A stretch of DNA of 64,000 bases, taken from positions 868,001 to 932,000 of the forward strand of contig NZ_MEHJ01000001.1 in assembly GCF_001746415.1 (NCBI RefSeq), written 5' to 3'. Below, one piece after another: positions 24,573 to 33,271 of this stretch. A program made the position numbers and the translations under genes. Every line of letters starts with the position of its first letter. Position 1 is the first letter of the stretch. This DNA is from Streptomyces agglomeratus (GTDB taxonomy: Bacteria; Actinomycetota; Actinomycetes; Streptomycetales; Streptomycetaceae). Below the pieces are notes generated by a model. It was not told the DNA's origin. It saw only the letters and a list, made by a program, of their open reading frames with translations, and searched no databases.

Positions 24573-26741
24573 TCACGCCGATGCCAGGCGCAGCAGGAAC
24601 AGCGCGGTGTCGTCCCTGCGGTCGGGCGACGGGCGGGCGCGCCGCGTCAGCGCGTCGGCGAGGGCGTCGAGGTTGTGGGTCCCCTCGCTCAGGACGGCGG
24701 CGAGGTCGGCGGTCGCGTCCTCGATGTCGGTGCCCGGCCGCTCTACCAGGCCGTCGGTGAACAGCGCCAGGACGGTGTCGGGCGGCAGTTCGATGTCGAT
24801 CGCCTCGTACTGGGCCGAGGGGTCGATGCCTAGCAGCAGTCCGGGCGGCATGGCGACGCTTTCCGTGCGTCCGCCGGGGTGCCGCAGAAGGGGCGGGAGG
24901 TGTCCGGCGGTCGCCAGACACGCCCGCCGGCGGGCGAGGTCGATCTGGACGTACAGGCAGCTGGTGAACAGTCCCGGGTTGAGGTCGGTGAGCAGTCTGT
25001 TGGTACGGGCCAGAACGTCGCCCGGGGCCGCCCCGGCGATGGCGTGGGCCCGTACCGCGGTGCGGACCTGTCCCATCAGGGCGGCGGCGGTGACGCTGTG
25101 CCCCTGGACGTCCCCGATGACGGCGGCGGCCGTGGTGTCGTCGAGGCGCACCAGGTCGTAGAAGTCGCCTCCGACGTCCATGCCGCGCGTGGCGGGCAGG
25201 TAGCGGGCCGTGGCCTGGAGACCGGTCAGCGACGGCAGTACGTGGGGCAGCAGGCTGGCTTGCAGACTGCGGGCGAGCCCGCTCTTGGTGTCGTACAGAT
25301 GCGCGCGGTCCAGGGCCTGCGCGGCGAGACCGCCGAACGCGGTCAGCAGGGCCCGTTCGTCGTGCCCGAAGACGTGCGGCCGGTCGTAGGCCAGTACGCA
25401 GCAGCCGATGGGGCGGCCCGCGGCGACGAGGGGCAGGAAGGCCCAGGCTTGGTTGCTGTCCTCGTCCGCGGCGCCGGGACAGACGTCGTGGAGTTCGCGG
25501 CGGGACGCGAAGAAGGCGGGCTCCCCCGAGGTCACCGCCCGGCAGGCGGGGTGCTCGGCCGACAGCGCCACGCCGTCCAGCCGCTTCATCTCCTGGGCGC
25601 CGTAGCCGTGATGGCCCCGCAGCCGGAGCTTGTCCGCCTGTACGGCGAACAGGGCGACCGCGTGCGCGCCGAAGCTGGGGGCGATCTGGTCGACCACCAG
25701 CTTGATCACGTCGGGCACGCTGAGGGCTTCGGTGAGCGCGGCGGCCAGATGCGCCAGCTGGTAGAGCACGCCCACCCGTGTCGGCGCGGCGCCCCCGCCC
25801 GCGGGTGCGGCGGCATCCGGCAGTGAGCCGCGCGCGGCCGCGGCTCCCGGCTCCGCGGCGGCGGCCGCCCCGGCCGCACCCTCGGCGAGGGAGGACCGGG
25901 CGATACGCACGCTGATCCCCCCGGCGTCGGGGTACAGCTCGAAGGACAGCCACAGGTCGTCCGGGCGCCGGGCCGTGAACGAGGTGGGGTGGCGGCTCAT
26001 CACGGCCGAGCGGTAGCGGTCCTCGAAGACGGGATCGTCGAGCCACGGCAGGGCTTCCCAGGGCCGCGTTCCCAGCAGCGCCGGGACCGTGCTGCCGACC
26101 AGCTCCGCCCCGGTGGGGGTGATGAAGGTGATCCGGCCGTCGAGGTCGAGGGCGCAGCAGCCCTCGGGGAGCCGCTCGGTGAAGTCCACCGCCGCCAGGG
26201 ACTCGGCCTGCGTGACCATACGGCGCCGTGGCACCGGAACGATCCGGGGGTCGGGCGTGGGCAGGATCGGACGGCCGCTCTCGTCTGCCCGGCGCAGGGC
26301 CGCGCCGACGTAGCCGGACGCCTTCTGGATCGCCCGCTGCCGCTCGGGCTCGATCACCAGCGGGTGGGAACCCGGCCAGAGCAGCAGCAGTCCGCCCCAG
26401 GTCCGCTGCCCGCTGATCACCGGCGCGGCCGCGAGGGCGAACGAGTACGGCAGCGCGAGGCCGATGCGCGGGTAGCGGCGGGCGAGCTCCCCTTCGGCGC
26501 CGACCCACACGAGGCGGCCTTCGCGTACCGCCTCCGCGAGGGGACCCGAGGCCGACATGCCCACCCTGGCCCACGGCATCGCGAGGCTGGACGGTACGCC
26601 GGCGAGCACCACGGCGGACAGCACCTGGCCGCCCGCCGTCAGCACGTAGATCCCGCCGCCGTACGCGTCGGACTCACGCAGTACCCGGGACAGCAGTCGG
26701 TCAAGTACCTCCGACTGCCCGCTCTCCTTCGGCGCGACCAT
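24573..26741 (-). CDS. GAF-PAS-GAF-SpoIIE (PP2C-type) phosphatase
   Basis: A 722-residue cytoplasmic sensor phosphatase. An N-terminal GAF-like domain (~10-150) is followed by a PAS domain (~185-285: PEGCCALDLDGRITFITPTG, AELVGSTVPALLGTRPWEAL), an Ala/Gly linker, a second GAF (~325-495) and a SpoIIE/PP2C domain (~505-722) with metal-binding motifs GMDVGGDFYDL, AVIGDVQGHSVTAAAL, LALFTDGLVERPG and RRDDTALFLL. Such proteins dephosphorylate anti-sigma-factor antagonists and so release stress sigma factors. No anti-sigma or antagonist gene is adjacent. An ATP-binding HATPase domain is absent, unlike many streptomycete relatives. Confidence 0.93.
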   Translation of the reverse strand: MVAPKESGQSEVLDRLLSRVLRESDAYGGGIYVLTAGGQVLSAVVLAGVPSSLAMPWARVGMSASGPLAEAVREGRLVWVGAEGELARRYPRIGLALPYSFALAAAPVISGQRTWGGLLLLWPGSHPLVIEPERQRAIQKASGYVGAALRRADESGRPILPTPDPRIVPVPRRRMVTQAESLAAVDFTERLPEGCCALDLDGRITFITPTGAELVGSTVPALLGTRPWEALPWLDDPVFEDRYRSAVMSRHPTSFTARRPDDLWLSFELYPDAGGISVRIARSSLAEGAAGAAAAAEPGAAAARGSLPDAAAPAGGGAAPTRVGVLYQLAHLAAALTEALSVPDVIKLVVDQIAPSFGAHAVALFAVQADKLRLRGHHGYGAQEMKRLDGVALSAEHPACRAVTSGEPAFFASRRELHDVCPGAADEDSNQAWAFLPLVAAGRPIGCCVLAYDRPHVFGHDERALLTAFGGLAAQALDRAHLYDTKSGLARSLQASLLPHVLPSLTGLQATARYLPATRGMDVGGDFYDLVRLDDTTAAAVIGDVQGHSVTAAALMGQVRTAVRAHAIAGAAPGDVLARTNRLLTDLNPGLFTSCLYVQIDLARRRACLATAGHLPPLLRHPGGRTESVAMPPGLLLGIDPSAQYEAIDIELPPDTVLALFTDGLVERPGTDIEDATADLAAVLSEGTHNLDALADALTRRARPSPDRRDDTALFLLRLASA

Positions 26742-26834
26742 GGACTACCGGCTCCTCGCCCCGTACGTCACAAGACACATCATCTTTGGACGTTACGCCC
26801 AGAACGTCTGAAAGCGCACCCGCAGGCCGGCGCG

Positions 26835-27458
26835 CTAGGCGCCTGCCACCAGCAGCCCTCCCATGGTGACCATGGTGGCCGCGACCAGGCCGTCCAGCAC
26901 CCGCCAGGCGGCGGGTCGCGCCAGCAGGCCGCTGAGCAGGCGGGCCCCGTATCCGAGGGTCGTGAACCAGGTCAGGCTGGCCAGCACGGCTCCCGCTCCG
27001 AAGGCCCACCGCAGGGAACCGTGGTCGGCGGCCACGGAGCCGATGAGCAGGACGGTGTCCAGGTAGACGTGCGGGTTGAGCCAGGTCATGGCGAGGCAGG
27101 TCAGTACGGCCTTCCGGGCGGAGCTGGTGGCGGCGCCCTCCGTCGTGAGGGCCGCGCCGGGAGTGGGCCGCAGGACGCGCCGGGCGGCGAGGGCGCCGTA
27201 ACCGATGAGGAACGCGCCGCCGGCCAGGCCGACCACGGTCAGGGCGGCGGGCCAGGCGGTGACCACGGCCCCCACCCCCGAGACACCGAGCACGATGAGG
27301 ACCGCGTCGGACACGGCACAGATGGCCACGACCGCGAGGACGGCGTGCCGCCGGACCCCCTGGCGCAGGACGAAGGCGTTCTGCGCGCCGATGGCGACGA
27401 TGAGGGAGAGTCCGGTGCCGAAGCCGACGAGTGCCGCAGTGATGATTCCGTGGGTCAT
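26835..27458 (-). CDS. LysE/ArgO-family basic amino acid exporter
   Basis: A 207-residue, six-helix membrane protein. Family motifs are GTGLSLIVAIGAQNAFVLRQG at the N-terminus and MTWLNPHVYLDTVLL in the middle, both diagnostic for LysE/ArgO. The family exports L-lysine and/or L-arginine (and toxic analogues such as canavanine) driven by proton motive force. It is transcribed away from an ArgP/LysG-type LysR gene with a 68-base shared spacer carrying an inverted repeat, exactly the lysE-lysG/argO-argP arrangement. Confidence 0.94.
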   Translation of the reverse strand: MTHGIITAALVGFGTGLSLIVAIGAQNAFVLRQGVRRHAVLAVVAICAVSDAVLIVLGVSGVGAVVTAWPAALTVVGLAGGAFLIGYGALAARRVLRPTPGAALTTEGAATSSARKAVLTCLAMTWLNPHVYLDTVLLIGSVAADHGSLRWAFGAGAVLASLTWFTTLGYGARLLSGLLARPAAWRVLDGLVAATMVTMGGLLVAGA

Positions 27459-27494
27459 GCCACGACGGTATGGATCATCGCGTCATCAGTACAG

Positions 27495-27518
27495 CTAAAG
27501 GTTCTAACGTACCCTTAG
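27495..27518. promoter_or_regulatory. Inverted repeat, probable ArgP/LysG binding site
   Basis: CTAAAGG (27495-27501) and CCCTTAG (27512-27518) form a 7-bp inverted repeat with one mismatch around ten bases, in the only AT-rich stretch of the 68-base divergent spacer. Position and symmetry fit a LysR-type site controlling lysE. Confidence 0.65.
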
Positions 27519-27526
27519 CATTCGTG

Positions 27527-28432
27527 ATGGACGAGCTTCCTCTGGACCTGGTGCGTACGCTGCTGGCGGCGGTGGACGAGGGCACCTTCGACGCGGCCGC
27601 CGCCGCCCTGCACGTGACCCCGTCGGCGGTCAGCCAGCGCGTCAAGGCGCTGGAGCAGCGCACCGGCCGGGTGCTGCTGATCCGTACGAAACCGGTGCGT
27701 CCGACGGAATCCGGTCAGGTGGTGGTGCGGTTCGCGCGCCAGCTGGCCCGGCTGGAACTGGACGCGCGGGCGGAGCTGGGGATCGCCGGCGAGCGGGGGC
27801 CGGCACGGGTTCCCATCGCGGTCAACGCCGACTCGCTCGCCACGTGGTTCCTGCCGGCGCTGACGCGCGTGCCGCAGGACCCGCCCGTCTGCTTCGAGCT
27901 GCACCGCGAGGACGAGGCCCACACCACGGCGCTGCTGCGCGAGGGCCAGGTGATGGCGGCGGTCACGTCGTCGCCGGACCCGGTCGCGGGCTGCACGGTA
28001 CGCCGCCTGGGCCTCGCCCGGTACCTGCCGGTGTCCACCGAAGCCTTCGCCGCCCGCCACCTCACACAGCCGCTGGAGCGCGCTCTGCGCGACGCCCCGG
28101 TGATCGTCTTCGACCGCCGGGACGACCTCCAGGACGGGTTCGTACGGTCGCTCACCAGCGACGGGACGGGCGCGGCGCCGGTGCGCCACTACGTGCCCAC
28201 CTCGGAGGGCTTCTGCGACGCGGTGGCCGCCGGGCTCGGCTGGGGCCTGGTGCCGGAACCGCAAGCGCGCCCGCTCCTGCGCACGGGCGCCCTCACGCTG
28301 CTCGCGTCCGGCCGGCCCGTGGACGTTCCGCTGTTCTGGCAGCAGTGGAAGCTCGACTCACCGGCCCTCGCGGCGGTGGCGGACGCGGTCGCCGCCACCG
28401 CCGCCGAGGCGCTGCGTCACGCGCCGGCCTGA
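27527..28432 (+). CDS. ArgP/LysG-type LysR regulator
   Basis: A 301-residue LysR protein. The N-terminus LPLDLVRTLLAAVDEGTFDA with AALHVTPSAVSQRVKALEQR is characteristic of the ArgP/LysG (IciA) subgroup, which starts with D-x-x-x-L-x-x-L-x-A-V. Effector domain: RVPIAVNADSLATWFLPAL, FELHREDEAHTTALLREGQV, MAAVTSSPDPVAGCTVRRLG. It probably activates the divergent lysE-type exporter when lysine or arginine is high. The chosen ATG has no clear ribosome site, so the message may be leaderless or start at the adjacent GTG. Confidence 0.93.
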   Translation: MDELPLDLVRTLLAAVDEGTFDAAAAALHVTPSAVSQRVKALEQRTGRVLLIRTKPVRPTESGQVVVRFARQLARLELDARAELGIAGERGPARVPIAVNADSLATWFLPALTRVPQDPPVCFELHREDEAHTTALLREGQVMAAVTSSPDPVAGCTVRRLGLARYLPVSTEAFAARHLTQPLERALRDAPVIVFDRRDDLQDGFVRSLTSDGTGAAPVRHYVPTSEGFCDAVAAGLGWGLVPEPQARPLLRTGALTLLASGRPVDVPLFWQQWKLDSPALAAVADAVAATAAEALRHAPA

Positions 28433-28559
28433 CGCGTACAGGCGCCGGCGCGGCCACACCGAGGGAGAGCGACAGCGGGGGGTGCGCGGCCTCGGACCAG
28501 CGGGTGCCGTGGCGACGCGGGCCACGAGCGCGTACCCCGGAGCGGCCGGGTGCGTACGG

Positions 28560-29423
28560 TCAGTCCGGCTCGCCCGGCACCGCGCCCAGCCTGCGCCGTA
28601 CCCGCGACTCGTGGACGAGCCGCCCGACGAGCGACCCGCCGTACACCACGAATCCCACTCCCACCAGCCAGGACTGGAGGACCAGCACCGTCCCGAAGGG
28701 GCCGTAGGTCAACGCGTTCGACGCGATCAGCGGTGAGAAGACCAGTTGCGAGAAGATCCGCAGCCCGAGCAGCCCCACAGCCGTCAGAGCAGCCCCGGGG
28801 ACCAGGGCCCGCCAGCGGATCCGGCCGCAGAGCAGCACTCGCTGCGACCACCAGAAGAAGAGGAACAAGCCGACGACGTCGCCGGCGGCCACGAGCACGG
28901 TCAGGGCCGGCGACCGGTCGGGAGTGGGGGTCTTGACGAAGAGCAGGAGCGCCGCGATCAGCATGGCCAGCCACACGACGTGACGCCACATCGTGTGCCA
29001 GCGCGCTGTCGGGAGGCCCCAGACGCGTTCGTACCCGGTCTGCACGGCCGAGCCGAACGTCACACCGAACGTGGCCAGGGCGGCGAGACCGAACGCCGTG
29101 GTCCCCTGCAACGCCTGGCCCGGCCGGCCGAACAGGTCCTCGACCTCCTCCTGCGACACTTCCGAAACCCCGAGGCCCGTCACCAGCCAGCGGGCGAACC
29201 CCTGCCCGCTCGGGAGGTCGGCCGCCGCGACGACGACGAGCAGGGGCACCAGGGTGAGGAAACTGAGCGCCGCGAAGCCCATGGCGCGGTGCATGAGCTC
29301 CACCTCGCGCCCGCGCTGCCAGGTCAGCGTGGCGGCCGAGGAGCCGAGCCGCTGTCGAAGCCGGACGAGCCGGCGGAAGTGCTGCGGGCGGCCCTCGTAC
29401 GGCGCACCGGATTTCAGGGGCAT
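28560..29423 (-). CDS. YihY/BrkB-family membrane protein
   Basis: A 287-residue integral membrane protein with the YihY signature: an N-terminal amphipathic part, MHRAMGFAALSFLTLVPLLV (helix 1), then helices around ATFGVTFGSAVQTGYERVWG, VVWLAMLIAALLLFV, VVGLFLFFWWSQRVLL, LVPGAALTAVGLLGLRIF and SWLVGVGFVVYGGSLVGRL. Family members (formerly called RNase BN) are transporters or envelope proteins of unclear function. The gene stands alone; ~130 bases downstream separate it from the regulator at 27527. Confidence 0.87.
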   Translation of the reverse strand: MPLKSGAPYEGRPQHFRRLVRLRQRLGSSAATLTWQRGREVELMHRAMGFAALSFLTLVPLLVVVAAADLPSGQGFARWLVTGLGVSEVSQEEVEDLFGRPGQALQGTTAFGLAALATFGVTFGSAVQTGYERVWGLPTARWHTMWRHVVWLAMLIAALLLFVKTPTPDRSPALTVLVAAGDVVGLFLFFWWSQRVLLCGRIRWRALVPGAALTAVGLLGLRIFSQLVFSPLIASNALTYGPFGTVLVLQSWLVGVGFVVYGGSLVGRLVHESRVRRRLGAVPGEPD

Positions 29424-29549
29424 GCCCCGTCGAGTACCCGCAAGGCGCTCACGCCCCCTCAGGCGTGCCGCCGAACGGGTGCGCCGGGCGCTGAGGCGCC
29501 CGGCGCGTCCGTACGGGTGGCGGGAGGGGCCGGTCCGGGGCCCCGCCCT

Positions 29550-29705
29550 TCACCAGTAGTGCCGTCGTCCACCCACTGCGCGTCCCATCGATCCCAGGAT
29601 CCAGAGGACGGCGCCAATGGCGACCAGGATGATCCCAATGGTCCACAGGATGGAGATACCGGCCACGAAACCAATGATGAGCAGAATGATTCCGAGGACG
29701 ATCAT
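29550..29705 (-). CDS. Small hydrophobic protein, DUF6131 family
   Basis: Fifty residues starting at the ATG behind GGAGG, below the usual ORF length cut-off when started correctly. Two short hydrophobic helices (MIVLGIILLIIGFVAGI, LWTIGIILVAIGAVLWILG) and a polar tail (RAVGGRRHYW) match the DUF6131 membrane peptides of streptomycetes. These are often expressed under stress or differentiation control, but their function is unknown. I found no sigma-B-like promoter with correct spacing upstream. Confidence 0.88.
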   Translation of the reverse strand: MIVLGIILLIIGFVAGISILWTIGIILVAIGAVLWILGSMGRAVGGRRHYW

Positions 29706-29862
29706 GGTGTCCTCCGATCTCGTGAGAACGATGTTCCTACCCAAGCCCCTCCCCACCTGCTACCAGGTCAAACCTGGACGTTCCACCCCCTCCTCCAGCG
29801 GCCGTACGGCGCCTTCCGGGCCCGGACGCCGCTGCCGGGGGGACACTCGCGCCCGCTCCGGG

Positions 29863-31779
29863 CTACGGAAGCCACCAGGCGGCGGACGCGTCGCGCAGTG
29901 TGTTGGTGCCGCAGTGCACCTCGCCCGCGCCGAGGTGGTACGTGTACCAGTCGTCGAGGTACGACACCTTCATGCCCGCCCCGGTGTACGCGGCGTTCAC
30001 CGCGGAGGTGAATATGTCCTTGCCGCCGATGACCGGCCCCCATTGCCGGGGAGCCAGGTAGCGGTTCCTGCCCAGCACGATCCCGTTGACCGCACCCGGC
30101 ACGTACGCGCTGGTCATGACCGTTTCCGGGGCCGCTCCGGCGCGGTCGGCGTGCCGAGCCAGCTCCTTCTGCTGCCCGTACTCGCGGACCGCCTCCGGAA
30201 GTTCACCCGCGCCCATCCGTGACAGGCGGGGCACGCGCTCACCCCGCTCGCCCTCCTGCGTACCCCGCGTGTAGAGCGCGGGCACCCGTACGATCTCGGC
30301 GTCGGTCGCGCCCGTCTCGCGCCGGAGCACCTCCAGGTTCGCCTTGATCCGCTTCGCGGCCATGGTGTTGTCGGCCACCAGCCACCTGGAGGCGAGCGCC
30401 TGGTCGATGGTCTCCTTGGGCGCGGGCATGTCGCGGCTGCCCGGCACCGAGAACATCTTCGTCCTGCCGTGTCCGGCCTCCTGCGCCTCGCGCAGCAGCC
30501 GCAGCCCGGCCTCCGGATCGGCGATGCCGATCTTCCAGCCGCGCGGGGTGTCGGCCGGCAGGAACTGCACGAACTCGTCGACGTGCCCGACGTGCAGCCA
30601 CGAGGTGTCGAGGAGCAGCGGGTCCTGGAAGCCCTGGGACTTGAGCAGCGTCCGCATCGCCTTCGCGGGCTTGGAGCCGTTGTCCTTGCGCTCGCCCATG
30701 ATGATGCGCCCGGCGGGGAAGGACCGGCCGCCGTGGGTGTACGGGGGAACGGTCTCCAGGTTGCCCATGGAGTTGAGTGTCCACTCCTCCGTGTCGCGGA
30801 CCCCGGCCACCTGCACCACGCCCACGCCGTTGCCGCGCATCTTCTCGAACAGCTCCCGGCCGGCCTCCCGGTCCGCCTGCGCCGACCGCAGCATCACGCG
30901 CATGGTCTGACGGCCCCCGCCGGGACGCGCCATGCTCACGTATCCGGGCTCGACGAAGTCCTGGGCCCAGATGTCGCCGTACTTGTCGAAGGTCAGCAGC
31001 GGCTTGTCGATCCCCGCCGACTTGACCTCGGCGGCCAGGCCCTTGACGAACGCCTGCTGCCGGCGTGCGTAGTCGTCCCTGCCCGGCACCTTGGTGACCA
31101 TCAGCTGCTGTGCGTTCTGGAGGTGGTGGTGGGTGAGGAGCGGGGCGGCCCGCAGCGTGACCTCGTCCGAGGTGCTCCTCCCGCCCGATGTCACCGTCAG
31201 GCGGATCACGGCGCGGCCGTCCCAGACCGCACTGTCGCGGATGACGTCGGTGCCCTCGACGCCGAACTCCACTCCGGAGCGCAGTTCGGCGGCGGACAGC
31301 CGGGTCCTGGCGGTGACCGGGGCCCAGCCGGAGGAGCGCTTGACGAAGAGACGTGCCTTCTTGCCGCCGGACACGATCTTCAGCGTGCCGGTCGCCGTGG
31401 CGGGCAGGTTCCTCATCGGTACGGACCGGACGCGGGCGAGGTCGGCCGCGTCGGCGGAGCCGTTGACCAAGGTGTCGGCCGCGTCGTTGCAGGCGGCCAG
31501 CCTGGCGTCCGACAGGCGCCGGCCGTCCGGACCCTTGACCGGGCAACGCCCGGTGTCGTCGTCGATGTTGGGGAGGAAGACCGCCCCTCTGCGGGCGGAC
31601 CAGCTGTTCTCGCCCGCGGTGTCCGAAGCGCCGGTGACATCCACCTTCCCGTCCCGGTTCACGTCCGCCCGGAGGTCGGCCCGTGGCGGGTCGGCTGCGA
31701 ACGCCGGTGACACCGGCGCCAGTACGGCTCCTATGACGGCGAGGGCCACTGCTCCGTGTCTCGCATGGTTCGTACCCAA
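29863..31779 (-). CDS. Secreted protein-arginine deiminase (PAD)-family protein
   Basis: A 638-residue preprotein starting at TTG (AAGGGA upstream) with a Sec signal (AVALAVIGAVLAPVSPAFA-A). A short Ca-loop-like motif DVNRDGKVDV lies at ~39-48. The C-terminal two thirds match protein-arginine deiminases: YGDIWAQDF (catalytic Asp), WLHVGHVDEF (His-x-Asp) and GEVHCGTNT near the C-terminus (nucleophilic Cys), the order found in vertebrate PADs. The enzyme should turn protein or peptide arginine into citrulline with release of ammonia, outside the cell. It differs from the agmatine-deiminase-like lipoprotein at 11629. Confidence 0.9.
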   Translation of the reverse strand: MGTNHARHGAVALAVIGAVLAPVSPAFAADPPRADLRADVNRDGKVDVTGASDTAGENSWSARRGAVFLPNIDDDTGRCPVKGPDGRRLSDARLAACNDAADTLVNGSADAADLARVRSVPMRNLPATATGTLKIVSGGKKARLFVKRSSGWAPVTARTRLSAAELRSGVEFGVEGTDVIRDSAVWDGRAVIRLTVTSGGRSTSDEVTLRAAPLLTHHHLQNAQQLMVTKVPGRDDYARRQQAFVKGLAAEVKSAGIDKPLLTFDKYGDIWAQDFVEPGYVSMARPGGGRQTMRVMLRSAQADREAGRELFEKMRGNGVGVVQVAGVRDTEEWTLNSMGNLETVPPYTHGGRSFPAGRIIMGERKDNGSKPAKAMRTLLKSQGFQDPLLLDTSWLHVGHVDEFVQFLPADTPRGWKIGIADPEAGLRLLREAQEAGHGRTKMFSVPGSRDMPAPKETIDQALASRWLVADNTMAAKRIKANLEVLRRETGATDAEIVRVPALYTRGTQEGERGERVPRLSRMGAGELPEAVREYGQQKELARHADRAGAAPETVMTSAYVPGAVNGIVLGRNRYLAPRQWGPVIGGKDIFTSAVNAAYTGAGMKVSYLDDWYTYHLGAGEVHCGTNTLRDASAAWWLP

Positions 31780-31995
31780 GATGCGTCCCTTCAGGTTGAC
31801 CGTTCGTCAGGTCTGAAGAGGCGCGAGGGCGGCGGTCCGTTGCCTGCCGGCGCCGGGATCATCCCGGCGGCGCGCCGGGGTGCGACCGGTGGAGGAGGCG
31901 GGTTCGGTCCGGGGCACGACGAAAAGCGAGGCGCACTCGGGTAGGGGCGCGGAACAGCCGTCGGGCTGTCCGCCGCACCGCCGCTCGGGCCGGAC

Positions 31996-32011
31996 ACCGG
32001 CGCGCGCCGGT
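31996..32011. terminator. Short GC palindrome at the end of the MFS gene
   Basis: ACCGGCGCGCGCCGGT is a perfect 16-base palindrome touching the stop codon of the MFS gene. It can fold as a hairpin only with a small forced loop, so it may be a weak terminator or chance. The rest of the ~230-base gap before the PAD gene shows nothing else. Confidence 0.35.
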
Positions 32012-33198
32012 CATACGGCCTGCGCCTCCACCGGGGCGGGCGCCTTGGGCCGGGACCGCAGGATGCCCGCCGTGCAGGCGGCGACGACGCAGAACGCCAC
32101 GGGCAGGAGGAACGTGAGGTTGAGCGGGACGAAGTGGGTGAGGGGGCCGATGACGGCCGGCCCGGCGAGCATGCCGAGGTAGCCGAGGCCGGCGACCCGG
32201 GAGACGTTGACTCCGGCGGCTTCCGGGTCCGCGTGGCCGGCGGCACTGAAGAGCTGTGGGATACAGCCGGACAGGCCGGCCCCGAACACGGTCCAGCCGA
32301 TCAGCGCCAGGGGGATCCAGGGTGACAGCGCCGCCGCCGCCAGGCCGAGTGCGGCCATGGAGGCGCCGTACCTGAGGATGGCCACCGGGCCGAAGCGTGC
32401 GGCCACCCGGTCGGCCAGCAGGCGGCCGGCGGTCATGGCCGTGGCGAAGGCCCCGAACGCGAGAGCGGCGGTGGCCGCCGAGGCGTCGAGGACGTCGCGC
32501 AGATGGAGCGCGCTCCAGTCGTTGGCCACGCCTTCGCAGAGCATGAGCATCAGGGCGAGGACGGCCAGCACCCAGATGCGCCGGGGTGTACCGCGGCCCG
32601 TCTTCGACGCGGCGGCGGAGGTTCGCTCCGCCGGGACGGGTTCGGGTCGCAGCAGCGCGGAGGCGGCCGGCACGGCGACGAGGATGCCGCAGAGTGCCAC
32701 CACCCCGAGGGTGACCGAGGGGCTCACGCCCCAGCTGAGCGTGCGGGCGCCGACGAGAGCGGCCAGAACACCGCCCAGGGAGAAGGTGGCGTGGAAGGCG
32801 GACATCACGGGCCGCTCGTAACCCCGCTCCACCTGAACCGCGTGGGCGTTCATGCTGACGTCCAGGCAGCCGTTGCCGAAGCCGAGGACCAGCAGCGCCG
32901 CCCCCAGCGTCCAGGTGTTCGTGACCAGGCCGGGCAGGACGAGCGCGGCGCTGCACAGGGCCGCGCTGACCGGTACGACCGTGCGGGCCCCGATGCGGTC
33001 GGTGAGCGGGCCGACGATCTGCATGCCGGCGAACGCGCCCGCTCCGAGCAGGAGAAGGAGCCAGCCGAGGACGGCGTGGCTTGTGCCGGCACGTTGCTCG
33101 ACGGCGGGGATGTGCACGATCCACATCCCCATGAGGAAGCCGTTCAAGGCGAAGTAGGCGAAGGTGGCCGACCGAGCGGCCCGCAGAGATCTGTCCAT
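32011..33198 (-). CDS. MFS transporter
   Basis: About 395 residues with 12 predicted helices. The loop 2-3 signature appears as GPLTDRIGARTVV and the matching second-half loop as GRLLADRVAARFGPVAILR. The pattern FAYFALNGFLMGMWIVHIPA, VEQRAGTSHAVLGWLLLLLG resembles the YbjJ-type sugar/acid MFS group. The start lies among four clustered Met codons; I took the last. It diverges from a DeoR-type regulator across ~70 bases, suggesting an importer or exporter of a sugar phosphate-related compound under DeoR control. Substrate unknown. Confidence 0.88.
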   Translation of the reverse strand: MDRSLRAARSATFAYFALNGFLMGMWIVHIPAVEQRAGTSHAVLGWLLLLLGAGAFAGMQIVGPLTDRIGARTVVPVSAALCSAALVLPGLVTNTWTLGAALLVLGFGNGCLDVSMNAHAVQVERGYERPVMSAFHATFSLGGVLAALVGARTLSWGVSPSVTLGVVALCGILVAVPAASALLRPEPVPAERTSAAASKTGRGTPRRIWVLAVLALMLMLCEGVANDWSALHLRDVLDASAATAALAFGAFATAMTAGRLLADRVAARFGPVAILRYGASMAALGLAAAALSPWIPLALIGWTVFGAGLSGCIPQLFSAAGHADPEAAGVNVSRVAGLGYLGMLAGPAVIGPLTHFVPLNLTFLLPVAFCVVAACTAGILRSRPKAPAPVEAQAV

Positions 33199-33236
33199 GC
33201 ACATGAACATAACGAACAACCTGCGTGTGCGAAAGC

Positions 33237-33247
33237 TTGAGTTTCAA
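33237..33247. promoter_or_regulatory. Candidate DeoR-type operator
   Basis: TTGAGTTTCAA, with arms TTGA/TCAA, lies in the short divergent spacer between the MFS and DeoR genes. A second half-like TTCAA follows at 33260. It is AT-rich against background and placed to cover both promoters. Inferred from position and symmetry only. Confidence 0.42.
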
Positions 33248-33271
33248 ACAGCCTCAATGTTCAATGGAGGC

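Noticed and set aside
29706..29775. Sigma-B-like promoter before the DUF6131 gene
   Set aside because: GTTT and GGGTA are present, but 27 bases apart, far from the 14-17 expected.
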